Below, one piece after another: positions 25,283 to 34,931 of a stretch of DNA of 42,731 nt. The notes beneath the pieces are model-generated. The model was not told the origin of the DNA. It made no database searches and saw nothing but the letters and a program-made list of their open reading frames with translations. The stretch lies in assembly GCA_012270995.1 (NCBI GenBank), contig JAAXHG010000092.1, positions 1 to 42,731 on the forward strand. The letters run 5' to 3'. This DNA is from Vicinamibacteraceae bacterium. GTDB taxonomy: Bacteria; Acidobacteriota; Thermoanaerobaculia; Multivoradales; Multivoraceae. How positions within the stretch are numbered: position 1 is the first letter of the stretch; the number at the start of each line of letters is the position of its first letter. The position numbers and the translations under genes were made by a program.

Positions 25283-28012
25283 TCAGAAGCGGAACCCCAC
25301 CTTGACTCGAAGCTCGCGCGGCAACTGCCAGGCCGCGAGCGAGTTGATGGGCTCGAGGGTATTGGTATCGATCTCGAGCACCTTCTGCTCGTCGGTGACG
25401 TTGGCGACCTCGAAGCCGAGCTGCCCTTCCCATTCGCCACGGATCGGGAAAGACCACATGGCCGACAGGTCGAGAGTAAAGATGTCCCCCAGCTGCTGGC
25501 CGTCCCGCGGCGTGGTGAATGTCACGGTGTCGATCTCGACACCGGTCACCGGATGCGCAACGGTAGTGGAAGCAGACCGGCCGAAGTACCTGCCGGTGGT
25601 CGTTGCCAGGAAGCCACCCAGTGTCAGGGCGTGATTGCCGAAATCCAGGCGTTTCATGGCGACGATGTTCATCCGATCGACATCGTGACTCAGCCGCCCA
25701 TCCCGGAATCTGGTGGTGACGTCGGTTCCACCAGGTGGGATACCCGCGTCCTGCACCTCTTGATTCGGCAGCTCGATGCCGCCGAGGCCCTCGAAGAGGT
25801 TGTTGTCGGAGTTTGCGTTTGCCGCGTTTCCTGTGGCCTCGCCGATGGTCAGGTTGGAGCGAAGCGCCCAACCGTTGCGGAATCTGCGATTGAGCTCGAC
25901 GCTGAGGGCTTCGTACTCGCGGAAGGCGCCGGGCCAGTTGCGCACCACGCGCACGACGTCCATGCCGTCAGCGCTGAACTGGTCGTTGCCAAAAAAGATG
26001 TCCTTGGTCTCGTGCATCACCACGTTCGACTTGAAGACCCAGTTGCTCGAGATCTGCCAGTCCACGCCCAACGCAACCTGATCCTTGTACGGATGGTCGA
26101 CCGGCTGCAGGGTCTGGGTCTCGCCCGCCGGCCTCCTGCTCAAGCGGAAGCGGTCGTAGCGCTGGGTGGCGGGATTCCAGTTGTACTCGTCGTAGCTCTG
26201 CTGCCCGGTGGGTAGCACGCTGAACTCGCGAAAGGCGAAGTCCAGGCCGATGTTCTGGTAGTAGCGTCCGACGCTGCCGCGCACCAGCAGCGTGCCGTCG
26301 GCATTGACGTCGTAGACCACCGTCAGACGCGGCGCCAGGTTGTCGGAATCGTGGACCCGCGTGCTGACGTCGTTGTCGATCGTCTCGGCGTCGTAGCGAA
26401 CGCCCATGTGGAGGCTCCAGCGATCACCGATGTCGAGCCGGTCCTGCACATAGGCCGAACTCTCGACACCCTCGCTGTGGGACGGCAGGGACTCCTGGAA
26501 GATCCGCACGCGCTGCGGTGTCACGTAGCCTCCGGGGCACTCAAGACAGAAGTTCCGGCCGCGATACTCCTTGCCCACGTTGCCGTAGTTGGTGAAGGCA
26601 ATGTCCTGGATGTCGATGCCGAACTTGATCTCGTTGCGCCCCTTGAAAATGGTGGCCGAGCCATGGGCCGTGTCGCGAGGGAAGTCGTTGAAGCCGATCC
26701 CGTTCCCGCTCGTCACGCCGTTGAAGCGAGCGGAGCGAGCATGCGCCAGATCGCGGTAGCGGAAATTGTTGTCGACCGGATTGTCGGAGCACTCGGGGCA
26801 CAGGTCGTCCGGATCCTTGGGGTACTTGAGAGTGCGAGGGAAGAGATCCTTGCGCTCGGACACCTTGACCTCGATGAAGGTCGAGCTCGTGGCGGCGAAG
26901 CTCCAACCCGCAGTCAGTACGTTGGCGTAGAGGGGACGGTTCGTGATGGCTCTGAGGTCACCGGTGCGAAAAGGCGCCGCGATGCCTTCGCCACGCGAAT
27001 CGATCCACGTCCCCGCCAGTTGGTGCCGATCGTTGGGCTGGTAGTTGAGCTTGAGGATGCGCGGCACCGACGTGCGACTGATGTCGGCAATCTCGCCGCT
27101 CGCCAGTTGGTCCAGCAGGTTGTCGCTCAAGTCGGCGTGAGCGGCGAAGAACCACGCCTTTTCGCGGAAAATGGGCCCGCCCAGCGACGCCTCGTAGCTG
27201 GGGATCTGCTCGTCCGGCCGCTCCAGCCCGAACTGGTTCTCCGCTCTCCACTTCGGATTCTGGCCGACGTAGAGAGCATCGCCGTGGAACTCGTTGGTGC
27301 CGGTCTTGACGGTCGAGTTGATGATGCCGCCGCTCGCCCGGCCGTACTCGGCGCCGAAGCCCATCGTTTCGAGCCTGGTCTCCGACAGCGCCGACGCCGG
27401 CATGATCAGGCGCGCCTCCCCCAGCCTCCTGGTGTTCGAGGTGTCCACGCCCTCGACCAGGACCTGCGTCTCGTTCTGAATGCCGCCGTTGATCGCGGGA
27501 GAAGTGTCGAACTGACCGATGTTCACCACTCCCGGCAGCGCGCGGATGGTGGCATTGTAGGCGCGGGTGGCGAAGGCGGCGTTCTCGACCACTTCCGACT
27601 TGAGGGCGCTGATGGAGCCGGTCTCGTACTTCGACACCAGCGGCGCCTCGCCGAGGACCGTGATCTCTTCCACGGTGCCCCCTTGCAGGGTCAGGTCGAC
27701 TCCCCGGCGCTCACCCGGATTGAGCGTCGTCGCAAGCTCGGCTGTTCCCAGCCCCTCCAGCACCGCGCTGACGGTGAACTCACCCGCCTGCAGCAGCGCG
27801 AAGCGATAGCGCCCCTCGGCATCGGAGATGGTGGTGGTCGTTCTCTGAGGACCCTCGAGGGTCACCGTGGCTCCCGGCAAGCCCTCCCCCTCGGCGTCGA
27901 GAACGCGGCCGTCCATCGTCGCCGTCTGCGGGCCGTCGGCCCACAACGGCAACGGAGTACACAGGCTCACGGCGAGAATCCAGATGCAGGTTCTGCAGGT
28001 GCTGGTGGTCAC
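25283..28012 (-). CDS. TonB-dependent outer-membrane receptor 2 with carboxypeptidase-regulatory-like N-terminus
   Basis: This 909-residue paralogue of receptor 1 has a signal peptide (WILAVSLCTPLPLWA) and an Ig-like regulatory domain (DGRVLDAEGEGLPGATVTL). It has a plug with QVLVEGVDTSNTRRLGEA and KTGTNEFHGDALYVGQNP, and a barrel ending RELRVKVGFRF. The barrel includes CLECPGGYVTP, where receptor 1 has a matching glycine turn. The GTG at 28012 is preferred over an upstream start at 28117 because AAGGAGGGA sits 6 bases before it and it opens a good signal peptide. A sigma-70-like promoter and a leader hairpin (stem 28055-28061 with 28072-28078) lie upstream and an intrinsic terminator downstream, so it is monocistronic. 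The ligand is unknown. Confidence 0.93.
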   Translation of the reverse strand: MTTSTCRTCIWILAVSLCTPLPLWADGPQTATMDGRVLDAEGEGLPGATVTLEGPQRTTTTISDAEGRYRFALLQAGEFTVSAVLEGLGTAELATTLNPGERRGVDLTLQGGTVEEITVLGEAPLVSKYETGSISALKSEVVENAAFATRAYNATIRALPGVVNIGQFDTSPAINGGIQNETQVLVEGVDTSNTRRLGEARLIMPASALSETRLETMGFGAEYGRASGGIINSTVKTGTNEFHGDALYVGQNPKWRAENQFGLERPDEQIPSYEASLGGPIFREKAWFFAAHADLSDNLLDQLASGEIADISRTSVPRILKLNYQPNDRHQLAGTWIDSRGEGIAAPFRTGDLRAITNRPLYANVLTAGWSFAATSSTFIEVKVSERKDLFPRTLKYPKDPDDLCPECSDNPVDNNFRYRDLAHARSARFNGVTSGNGIGFNDFPRDTAHGSATIFKGRNEIKFGIDIQDIAFTNYGNVGKEYRGRNFCLECPGGYVTPQRVRIFQESLPSHSEGVESSAYVQDRLDIGDRWSLHMGVRYDAETIDNDVSTRVHDSDNLAPRLTVVYDVNADGTLLVRGSVGRYYQNIGLDFAFREFSVLPTGQQSYDEYNWNPATQRYDRFRLSRRPAGETQTLQPVDHPYKDQVALGVDWQISSNWVFKSNVVMHETKDIFFGNDQFSADGMDVVRVVRNWPGAFREYEALSVELNRRFRNGWALRSNLTIGEATGNAANANSDNNLFEGLGGIELPNQEVQDAGIPPGGTDVTTRFRDGRLSHDVDRMNIVAMKRLDFGNHALTLGGFLATTTGRYFGRSASTTVAHPVTGVEIDTVTFTTPRDGQQLGDIFTLDLSAMWSFPIRGEWEGQLGFEVANVTDEQKVLEIDTNTLEPINSLAAWQLPRELRVKVGFRF

Positions 28013-28087
28013 GGCTGGTCCCTCCTTTGTCTGTCTCTCCTCCTTGGTCCGTCCGCGGGGCGCTGCCAAAGGCCCCGCGCAACTAGC

Positions 28088-28117
28088 AGTGTAGCGCCAA
28101 TCCTGTTTGATCTTCAA
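28088..28117 (-). promoter_or_regulatory. Sigma-70-like promoter for TonB receptor 2
   Basis: On the minus strand TTGAAG (28112-28117) and TACACT (28088-28093) are separated by 18 bases. The transcript would begin near 28081 and carry a 7-bp GC-rich hairpin (GCGGGGC/GCCCCGC) about 40 bases before the GTG start at 28012. Confidence 0.4.
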
Positions 28118-28179
28118 GCCTTGTTGGGGGGTCTCGGGCCAGACCCTGCGCGGCGAGGTCCTCAGCCAGGCTGCGGACG

Positions 28180-29256
28180 CTACGGACCGGCTCCCGCCTG
28201 GGCCGCGACCTCCCTCTCCTGGAAGCGGGCGCCGCGGAGCGTGTTGCCCATCGAGTAGTTGGCTTCGTGGCAGGCGAACTCGTACAGCTTGTCGTTCGTG
28301 GCGGGCCAGGTGTACTCGCCGCTGTAGGGCGTCTCCCAGTCACCGCTCTTCACGGTGAATTGGTAGAGAAGAGTGTTCTCGTCGGTGAGCGAGAAGCGCT
28401 CGACGACGTGCTGATCGTGCGGGGGGGAGGGCTCGCCGAAGAGGGTGACCGTCCCCCAGCTCTCCTCCAGGAAGTTCGTCGTATCGACGACCAGCGTGTC
28501 ACCTTCCCACCAGCCGACCGAATCGCCACTGCGTGAGCGAATCTCCGGCGGCAGATGCCTGGCTTCGGCCCGCGAAGGGCTGAGTCGAATGACGCGCGCT
28601 TCGTGCATCCACTCGATGAGGATCATCACGTGATTCTCGGTCTGCACGATCGTCTTGAGGTTGTTGTAGTTCTTCGGCAGCACCGGGATCGTTGCCTCGA
28701 GCGTGAAGATGCAGCGATCGGCGATCGACAGCGATTCAGGCCCGTCGTAGGGGCCGGCCTGCAGATCGCGCCACCAGGCGGGGCTCGCATTCCTGTCCGC
28801 CAGTTCCCGGCGCACGTAGAGGCCCTTGCGACGCTCGCGCCCCCTCTCGGTGAGGGGTGGAAGGCGGCCGTCGGGCGGATCGGTAAGGAGCGATGTGCGG
28901 TACTTGCCGTCGACCGCAACCGCCTCGGTGCCGCGATCATGAAAGAACTCGTTGTAACCGCCTAACCGGCCGGTGAAAGGCGGGGGTGGGCGATTCGGAT
29001 CGCTGGGGCGGGAGCGCTGAGCTGTTCTCTCGGCCGCGCTCCGTCTGATCTCGTCGGCCTCGGCGGGGGTGAGGAAGAGGCGGTTTCCGAACTCGGGACT
29101 CCGTTGCAGCGGCGTCAGGGTCGCGATGTCGTAGTTCCCCGAAAGATCGGGCTTGCCGCTAGCGGTTCGAGGGATCTCGCTCGCGGAGGCGAGCCCGGCC
29201 GCAGCCATGACGACCACGAGCAGCGAGGCGGTCCGGGTCTCGGCTTGGTGGCTCAT
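28180..29256 (-). CDS. Exported protein of unknown function
   Basis: I do not recognise a named domain in this 358-residue protein. It begins with a signal peptide (TASLLVVVMAAAGLASA), then SGKPDLSGNYDIATLTPLQR, an opening I associate with a group of uncharacterised exported proteins common in Acidobacteriota. Central features are RCIFTLEATIPVLPKNYNN and GWWEGDTLVVDTTNFLEESW, which suggest a beta-rich fold, and ENTLLYQFTVKSGDWETPYS near the end. A single Cys-x3 stretch (FACHEANYS) is present. The ATG at 29256 is preferred over the longer frame because it precedes the signal peptide. The 56-nt repeat copy 2 lies 46 bases upstream of this start. It ends 63 bases before the predicted promoter of TonB receptor 2. 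Confidence 0.75.
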   Translation of the reverse strand: MSHQAETRTASLLVVVMAAAGLASASEIPRTASGKPDLSGNYDIATLTPLQRSPEFGNRLFLTPAEADEIRRSAAERTAQRSRPSDPNRPPPPFTGRLGGYNEFFHDRGTEAVAVDGKYRTSLLTDPPDGRLPPLTERGRERRKGLYVRRELADRNASPAWWRDLQAGPYDGPESLSIADRCIFTLEATIPVLPKNYNNLKTIVQTENHVMILIEWMHEARVIRLSPSRAEARHLPPEIRSRSGDSVGWWEGDTLVVDTTNFLEESWGTVTLFGEPSPPHDQHVVERFSLTDENTLLYQFTVKSGDWETPYSGEYTWPATNDKLYEFACHEANYSMGNTLRGARFQEREVAAQAGAGP

Positions 29257-29301
29257 CTGAGATCCTCCAGATGGGCGGCGTCGGCTGGCTTCGAGCCTAG
29301 C

Positions 29302-29357
29302 AGCGTTCGCAGCCGTCAGGCTGCGCTGTCGCGCAGGGAACAGTAGTTCCATGCAAG
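29302..29357. repeat. 56-nt structured repeat, copy 2
   Basis: This is the exact copy of 17977-18032, in the same orientation on the plus strand. It has the same overlapping stems A and B and stem C. It lies in the 290-bp divergent region between the exported protein (start 29256) and DUF3604 protein 2 (start 29547). It is therefore in a 5' untranslated position here, unlike copy 1, which is at a 3' junction. Confidence 0.75.
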
Positions 29358-29509
29358 TCCGTGGCAGAAGTCGCGCTGCATTCGAGCGGCCATGCATCCC
29401 GCCCAGCATCGTTGCTCTTCGGTCGAATACAGCCCGGTATGCTCCCTCATCGCGCCTTGCTGGACGGGCGCCTGACCGCTCTCGGTGCGACGCGGACTTC
29501 TGCCACGGA

Positions 29510-29531
29510 CTGCTAGTACCCTGCTAGTACC
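29510..29531. repeat. 11-bp tandem duplication upstream of DUF3604 protein 2
   Basis: CTGCTAGTACC occurs twice head to tail, followed by CTAT. It sits 6 bases before the GGAG ribosome site of the next gene, in the promoter-leader region. No further regulatory element is evident in 29358-29509. Confidence 0.6.
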
Positions 29532-29546
29532 CTATCGGAGCACTCA

Positions 29547-32138
29547 GTGCCCATGAGATTCGTTCGCGTCGCGTCCATCACCGTTCTGGCCCTCCTTGCC
29601 GGGGTCGTAGCGGCTCAGGACCGGCGCGGCTCGGGCGACTACCTGTCGCAAGAGCTGCGCGCCCGCGTCGACGCGCTGGTGGAAGCGGCCGCTGTTCCGA
29701 CCGGCGACGTCGACGAACTGACCTCCAGGTTCCGGACGCTCTGGGAATGGGGGAACGCATACGCGCGAGAGCGCGGCCGCATCCCTGATGACTTCCCCCA
29801 GAACGCGTCCTACCTGAACCCGGCCTTGCGTGGGCGTGCCGGTCAACCCATCCCGGTCGACCGCATTTCGGATCTCATCGGCTACATGGTCCGGCAACTC
29901 CAGATCCTGGACGAGGCCCCTGGAGCCTTGGGTAGCCTGACGATCTCTTCCGAGGGGCCCTTTCCGGCGGGAGGGTACGCCACGGTCACGCAGACCTACA
30001 CGGTCGGGGACGGGCCGATCGCCGAAGGCGGCGGGCTGATCCTTGGCAAGGGGCGGCGAAACGGCGCCCTCTCCACGCGCGCCGCTGACGCCGACTTCGT
30101 CACCGTCCGCTCTTCGAATCCGAACGCCCGGCTCTCTGCCGTCGAGCCCTGGGCGCCCTATCCGGTTGGACTTACCGGAACCGCGATCGGATTCCGTCTG
30201 AGCGGCGCCGCGCTGCAAGAGGGAGACACGGTGATCGTGACCTACGGGGATCGATCCGGCGGCGGGCCGGGCATGAAGCTGCAGGAGTGGTCCAACGACG
30301 AGGTCCCACTTCCGTTCCTGGTGGATCTGGACGGAGACGGCGTGCTCTTTTGGCCCGACTGGCCGTCGTTCGAGGTCGTCGGAGAGGAGAAAGCGAGCTT
30401 TCTCAACGCGGTTGCGCCGTCGGTGGTCGAACCGGGCGAGGAATTCACCCTGACGGTTCGCGCCGAGGACCGCTTTCGCAACGTCGCGTCAGCCGGTCCA
30501 GGCGAACTGGAGGTGCTGCTGGACGGCGAGCCCTTCCGGACGCTTTCGGCCGCGTCGGAAGCGCTGGTGCAGATCGAGAACGTCGCCATCCGTTCCGAGG
30601 GCGTCCATCGGTTCGCGGTGCGCACCGCCGACGGGACCTTGCAGGGGGTCAGCAACCCCGTCCTCGTCGAGAGGAATCCGGCTCGGCGCATCTACTGGGG
30701 AGAGACGCACGGTCACACCGGGATGGCGGAGGGACAGGGTTCCGCCGAAGGCTACTTCCGCTTCGGGCGTGACGCGGCGCGACTCGACTTTCTCACATTG
30801 TCCGAGCACGACCGCTGGCTCGACGACGGCGAATGGCGGACGCTGCAAGAGCTTGCCGAGGAGTACCGCGCGCCAGGGCGATTCACGCCGATTCTCGGGT
30901 TCGAGTGGACGACCACGGCGGCCGACGGCGGACACCACAACGTCTTCTTCCGCGACGTGCCGGGACGACGACGCGTCGGCACGCAGGAAAAGCCTCTGCT
31001 CGACGAGCTGTACGCAGAACTGCGAGCGGCGAACCGGAGTGACGACGTGCTGATCATTCCGCACGCCCACCAGCCGGGCGACTGGACCCGCAGCGACGCC
31101 GAGATGCAGAAGCTGGTCGAGATCCAGTCCAGCCACGGCACGTTCGATTGGTTCGGGAATCGCTACCTGCAGAACGGATTCCGGATCGGGTTCGTCGGCG
31201 CGTCGGACAACCACACCGGACACCCGGGCTACGGCTTCATGGGCGGGCCCGGACAGTCTTCGGGTACGCAACTTGGCGGACTCGCCGCGGTCCTGGCGGC
31301 GGAGAACACGGGCGAAGCGATCTTCAACGCGCTGCGCAGTCGGGCGACGTATGCGACCACCGGCGAACGCATTGCCCTTGACGCGTGGCTCAATGGAGTC
31401 CCCATGGGACAGGAACAGCCCGCCACGAACCGGAGAGAGTTGGAATGCCGTGTGCACGGCACCGCTCCAATCGACGCCATCGATGTGGTCAAGAACGGCC
31501 GCATCGTGTATTCGCGGCGGTACCTCGAAGCCGACGTGACGAGCGACGCGGTCGTGCAGGTGAGCTTCGAGGCGTCGACCGAGGTGGTGGGCGAGCGCCG
31601 CGGCCCGCGGGGCGGTCGGCCGTGGTCAGGCATCATTCGCGTCGAGGGCGCGGAGGTCATCGGTCACCGGGACCCCTGGTTCCGCCATCCGGGTTCCTAC
31701 GCCACGGAGCGGACGGGGAACGAGATCCGGTTCAGAATGCTCACTCGAGGACGCGGCGCGGCGATTCTGCTTCGGCTGCGCGCCGCCGACGCCGACACGC
31801 GCGTGATCGTGGACATGGAGTCGACGCAGGAGACACGCGGAACGGGAAGCGACCAGCGCGAGCCGCAGCGGATTCCCGCCCGGGTCGAGACCTTTCGGCT
31901 CGGAAGCCTCGGCGGTCAGGTCGACCGACGGGAGCTTCGAGTGCTGGATCACACCGATGCCCTCTCGGTCCAGGTGGTCAGCGACCAGGGCGACTTCGAT
32001 CAGGACTTTCGATACGCGGATCTTGACAATCCGCAGGCCGGCGACTACTACTATGTGCGGGTGCGCCAGGTCGACGGCGCGATGGCGTGGTCGAGCCCCT
32101 TTTGGGTGGGCGAGAGTTCCGCCGGCGATTCCGACTAA
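29547..32138 (+). CDS. DUF3604 domain protein 2, exported, large form
   Basis: This 863-residue protein heads the five-gene rightward operon. A signal peptide (VRVASITVLALLAGVVAA) is followed by about 350 residues of beta-rich sequence, then the DUF3604 core: YWGETHGHTGMAEG near residue 385, LSEHDRWLDD, EWTTTAADGGHHNVFF, IIPHAHQPGDW and GASDNHTGHPG. These are the histidine/aspartate clusters expected of a PHP-like metal site. The C-terminus (YYYVRVRQVDGAMAWSSPFW) matches the ends of the other two DUF3604 proteins. The start is probably GTG 29547, since GGAG lies 6 bases before it; ATG 29553 is the alternative. The reaction is unknown. Confidence 0.87.
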   Translation: MPMRFVRVASITVLALLAGVVAAQDRRGSGDYLSQELRARVDALVEAAAVPTGDVDELTSRFRTLWEWGNAYARERGRIPDDFPQNASYLNPALRGRAGQPIPVDRISDLIGYMVRQLQILDEAPGALGSLTISSEGPFPAGGYATVTQTYTVGDGPIAEGGGLILGKGRRNGALSTRAADADFVTVRSSNPNARLSAVEPWAPYPVGLTGTAIGFRLSGAALQEGDTVIVTYGDRSGGGPGMKLQEWSNDEVPLPFLVDLDGDGVLFWPDWPSFEVVGEEKASFLNAVAPSVVEPGEEFTLTVRAEDRFRNVASAGPGELEVLLDGEPFRTLSAASEALVQIENVAIRSEGVHRFAVRTADGTLQGVSNPVLVERNPARRIYWGETHGHTGMAEGQGSAEGYFRFGRDAARLDFLTLSEHDRWLDDGEWRTLQELAEEYRAPGRFTPILGFEWTTTAADGGHHNVFFRDVPGRRRVGTQEKPLLDELYAELRAANRSDDVLIIPHAHQPGDWTRSDAEMQKLVEIQSSHGTFDWFGNRYLQNGFRIGFVGASDNHTGHPGYGFMGGPGQSSGTQLGGLAAVLAAENTGEAIFNALRSRATYATTGERIALDAWLNGVPMGQEQPATNRRELECRVHGTAPIDAIDVVKNGRIVYSRRYLEADVTSDAVVQVSFEASTEVVGERRGPRGGRPWSGIIRVEGAEVIGHRDPWFRHPGSYATERTGNEIRFRMLTRGRGAAILLRLRAADADTRVIVDMESTQETRGTGSDQREPQRIPARVETFRLGSLGGQVDRRELRVLDHTDALSVQVVSDQGDFDQDFRYADLDNPQAGDYYYVRVRQVDGAMAWSSPFWVGESSAGDSD

Positions 32139-32152
32139 GGGGAGGCGCCAGC

Positions 32153-33106
32153 ATGATGAACCGAAGAGAGTTCCTGGCCTCGGGCCTGGCGGCGACGGTT
32201 CTCCACTCCGCACCGGGAAGGGTGCTTGCTCGCCCCGACTCGGGGAGAACGTTCCGCGTCGCCCACGTTGGAAACATCTGGCCCGACAGCGTTGAGGAAG
32301 CGATACGCGAGTGCGGTCGCCTGGGCTTCGAGGGCATCGAGCCCTACATGGGCAGCATCGTCAAGTACGTCGACCGGCCGCAGCCCCTCACGGAGCTGCT
32401 GGATGCGGCCGGCATTCGCATGGCGACATGTTCCAATGGCGGCGCATCGATGGCCGACAACTTCACCGATCCTTCCAAGGTGGAGGAGACGATCGCCGCA
32501 CACGCCACGTTTGCGCGTGATTTCCTTGCCCACTTCGGTTGTTCGCACTTCAAGATCAACGTGGGTCCCCAACGTGAGGGAGGGACGATCGGCGACGAGC
32601 AACTGCGGACCATGGCCAGGACGCTGAACGAGCTGGGCAAGCGCACCGCCGAGGTTGGAGTCAGGCTGGCCCCTCACCCGCACCTGTGGTCACCCTTCGA
32701 ACGGCGGGAGGAGGTCGATCGCGTCCTGGAGCTGACCGACCCGCGATACGTCTACCTGACCGCGGATACCGCGCATCTGACACTTGCCGGTATGGATCCG
32801 GTCAAGTTCCTCAGCAAGCACTATGACCGCGTAGCGGCCGTCCACTTCAAGGACATACCGGCGAAGTACCGCGGGTACCAAGGCCCCTCACCTTCTCGCG
32901 AGGTGCACCGCCAGGTCGGCCTCTACCAGAGGATGGGCGCGGGCGGCGTGGATTTCGTGGCGTTCACGAAGATCCTTCGAGAAAAGAAGTTCAGTGGCTG
33001 GGTGAGCCTCGACTACGGCAGACCACGCCCCGAGGAAGGAAGCGTGGCCGACTACGTGGACCACAACGTCCAGTACCTCCATGATGTCCTGGACATCCGG
33101 CTGTAG
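32153..33106 (+). CDS. Tat-exported sugar phosphate isomerase/epimerase-like TIM-barrel protein
   Basis: This 317-residue protein opens with a twin-arginine signal (MNRREFLASGLAATVLHSA). The AP endonuclease 2/xylose-isomerase-like TIM barrel follows: EEAIRECGRLGFEGIEPYM, FLAHFGCSHFKINVG, RLAPHPHLWSPF, YLTADTAHLTLAG and AAVHFKDIP. The His and Asp/Glu residues at the strand ends suit a divalent metal. Members isomerise or epimerise sugars, inositols or ketoacids. Tat export of this fold is seen in some Planctomycetota and Acidobacteriota proteins. It begins 14 bases after DUF3604 protein 2, and its end overlaps the PQQ dehydrogenase start by 26 bases, so it is cotranscribed. Two adjacent ATG codons (32153, 32156) are possible starts. 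Confidence 0.86.
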   Translation: MMNRREFLASGLAATVLHSAPGRVLARPDSGRTFRVAHVGNIWPDSVEEAIRECGRLGFEGIEPYMGSIVKYVDRPQPLTELLDAAGIRMATCSNGGASMADNFTDPSKVEETIAAHATFARDFLAHFGCSHFKINVGPQREGGTIGDEQLRTMARTLNELGKRTAEVGVRLAPHPHLWSPFERREEVDRVLELTDPRYVYLTADTAHLTLAGMDPVKFLSKHYDRVAAVHFKDIPAKYRGYQGPSPSREVHRQVGLYQRMGAGGVDFVAFTKILREKKFSGWVSLDYGRPRPEEGSVADYVDHNVQYLHDVLDIRL

Positions 33107-34901
33107 TCAGCGCAGGGCTGGACAGGCCGGCAGGTTAGCCACAGTTTCGATCGTCCTGGTGGCGTTCTCCTCCGTCACCGCCCAGGTCCGGGCGGCGGAC
33201 GAGTTCGTCGCCGTTACCGACGAGATGCTGCAGAACCCCAGCGATGACGACTGGCTCATGTGGCGCCGTACCCTCGACGGCTGGGGCTACAGCCCGCTCG
33301 ACCGGATCGACCGCGAGAATGTGAACGAGCTGCGCCTCGTCTGGTCACGTGGCATGAGCGAGGGTCGCCAGCAGGGGACTCCGCTGGTCTACGACGGAGT
33401 GCTCTACCTGCCCAACCCGAAGGACGTCATTCAGGCGATCGATGCGGTGAGCGGCGACCTCATCTGGGAGCATCGCCGCGACCTTCCCGAAGACGTTGCC
33501 AGCTACGTCGGCAGCCTCGGCGCCAACAACCGCAATCTGGCCATCTACGACAGGTTGATCATCGACACCAGTTACGACGAGCACATCTTCGCCCTCGACG
33601 CGACGACGGGCGAGCTGGTCTGGGACACGGAGATCCTCGACTACCGGACGCATCCGGCGATCCAGAGTTCCGGTCCCATCATCGCCAACGGCAAGGTGAT
33701 CTCCGGGCGCAGTTGCCGGCGCCTCGCCGGGCCGGAGGCGTGTGTCGTCACCGCCCACGATCCGCACACCGGCAGAGAACTGTGGCGCCGGCGCACGATT
33801 CCCGCGCCAGGCGAGCCGGGAGACGAGAGCTGGGGTGAGGTGCCCTTCTCGGATCGCAGGCACGTCGGCACCTGGATGGTGCCGAGCTACGATCCCGCCC
33901 TCGAACTCCTCTACATCGGAACGTCGGTGACCTCGCCGGCGCCGAAGTTCCTCCTCGGCGGCGCGAAGAACAGGCACCTCTACCACAACTCCACCCTGGC
34001 GCTTGAGGTGGCCACCGGCGAGATCGCCTGGTACTACCAGCATCTCATCGACCACTGGGATCTCGACCATCCCTTCGAACGCATCCTGGTCGACACGGCG
34101 GTCGCGCCCGACCCGAGCGAGGTGCCGTGGATCAACCCCCGTCTCGAGCCGGGAGAAGTGCGCAAGGTGACGACCGGGATTCCAGGCAAGACCGGCGTGG
34201 TCTACACCCTCGACCGCGAGACCGGAGAGTTTCTCTGGGCCACTCCCACCGTGACGCAGAACGTGATCAGCGACATCGACGGCGCCACCGGAGAGGTGAC
34301 CGAGAACGTCGAGACGGTGTTCACCGAGCTCGGCCAGACCATCCTCGTCTGTCCGAGCTATTTCGGCGGCAGGGATTGGCAGGCCGGCGCCTACAGCCCG
34401 CTGACCGGCAACATGTTCTTCCCCCTGCGCAACACCTGCGCGCAGATGACGGCCAGCCTGGAGGAACGTCTCGCCCTCTACGCTCTGAACGTGGATGACC
34501 AGATCGCCCCCGGCACCGACCAACTGGGTAGCGTCTACGCCGTTTCGGTGAAGACCGGAAAGATCGTCTGGACTCACGAGCAGCGGGCCGGAACCCAGGC
34601 GCTGTTCGCGAGCGGCGGCGGACTGGTCTTCGTGGGCGATGCGAACGGGCGTTTCAAGGCTCTGGACCAGGAAACCGGCGACGTCCTGTGGGAGATCAAT
34701 CTCGGCTCGGCGGTCTCCGGCTTTCCGATCAGCTACGGGGTCGACGGACGGCAGTATGTCGTCGCTTCGACCGGCCCTGGGTCGGCGGCGCTTGGCTCGC
34801 CGCTCACCCCCGAGCTGCGCCCGAGCTCGAGCAACACCCTCTTCGTCTTCGCTCTGCCTGAGCGCAGACTGTCTGCCCAACAAGGCGCAGGGGGTCAATG
34901 A
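33081..34901 (+). CDS. PQQ-dependent dehydrogenase (quinoprotein), periplasmic
   Basis: This 606-residue protein has a signal peptide (LATVSIVLVAFSSVTAQVRA) and an eight-blade quinoprotein propeller with blade signatures such as IQAIDAVSGDLIWEHRR, IFALDATTGELVWDTE and VYAVSVKTGKIVWTHE. YHNSTLALEVATGEI and HWDLDHPFE, around residues 300-330, place the Asn and catalytic Asp that bind PQQ and Ca2+ in methanol/ethanol dehydrogenase relatives. GRSCRRLAGPEACVV replaces the usual vicinal-disulfide region and fits the polyol or sugar-alcohol subgroup. It would oxidise an alcohol or sugar in the periplasm. It overlaps the isomerase gene by 26 bases, and its stop overlaps an ATG (ATGA, 34898-34901). 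No PQQ synthesis genes or cytochrome partner are in the window. Confidence 0.9.
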   Translation: MMSWTSGCSQRRAGQAGRLATVSIVLVAFSSVTAQVRAADEFVAVTDEMLQNPSDDDWLMWRRTLDGWGYSPLDRIDRENVNELRLVWSRGMSEGRQQGTPLVYDGVLYLPNPKDVIQAIDAVSGDLIWEHRRDLPEDVASYVGSLGANNRNLAIYDRLIIDTSYDEHIFALDATTGELVWDTEILDYRTHPAIQSSGPIIANGKVISGRSCRRLAGPEACVVTAHDPHTGRELWRRRTIPAPGEPGDESWGEVPFSDRRHVGTWMVPSYDPALELLYIGTSVTSPAPKFLLGGAKNRHLYHNSTLALEVATGEIAWYYQHLIDHWDLDHPFERILVDTAVAPDPSEVPWINPRLEPGEVRKVTTGIPGKTGVVYTLDRETGEFLWATPTVTQNVISDIDGATGEVTENVETVFTELGQTILVCPSYFGGRDWQAGAYSPLTGNMFFPLRNTCAQMTASLEERLALYALNVDDQIAPGTDQLGSVYAVSVKTGKIVWTHEQRAGTQALFASGGGLVFVGDANGRFKALDQETGDVLWEINLGSAVSGFPISYGVDGRQYVVASTGPGSAALGSPLTPELRPSSSNTLFVFALPERRLSAQQGAGGQ

Positions 34902-34931
34902 GGAGGAGAGCAACAATGAGGAGGAGAGCAA
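34896..34931 (+). repeat. 18-bp tandem duplication carrying a ribosome-binding site and start codon
   Basis: The unit CAATGAGGAGGAGAGCAA occurs twice head to tail (34896-34913, 34914-34931). Each copy contains an ATG and a strong AGGAGGAG, so there are three in-frame ATGs (34898, 34916, 34931) before the dehydrogenase. The unit is 6 codons, so the frame is kept. Confidence 0.85.
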
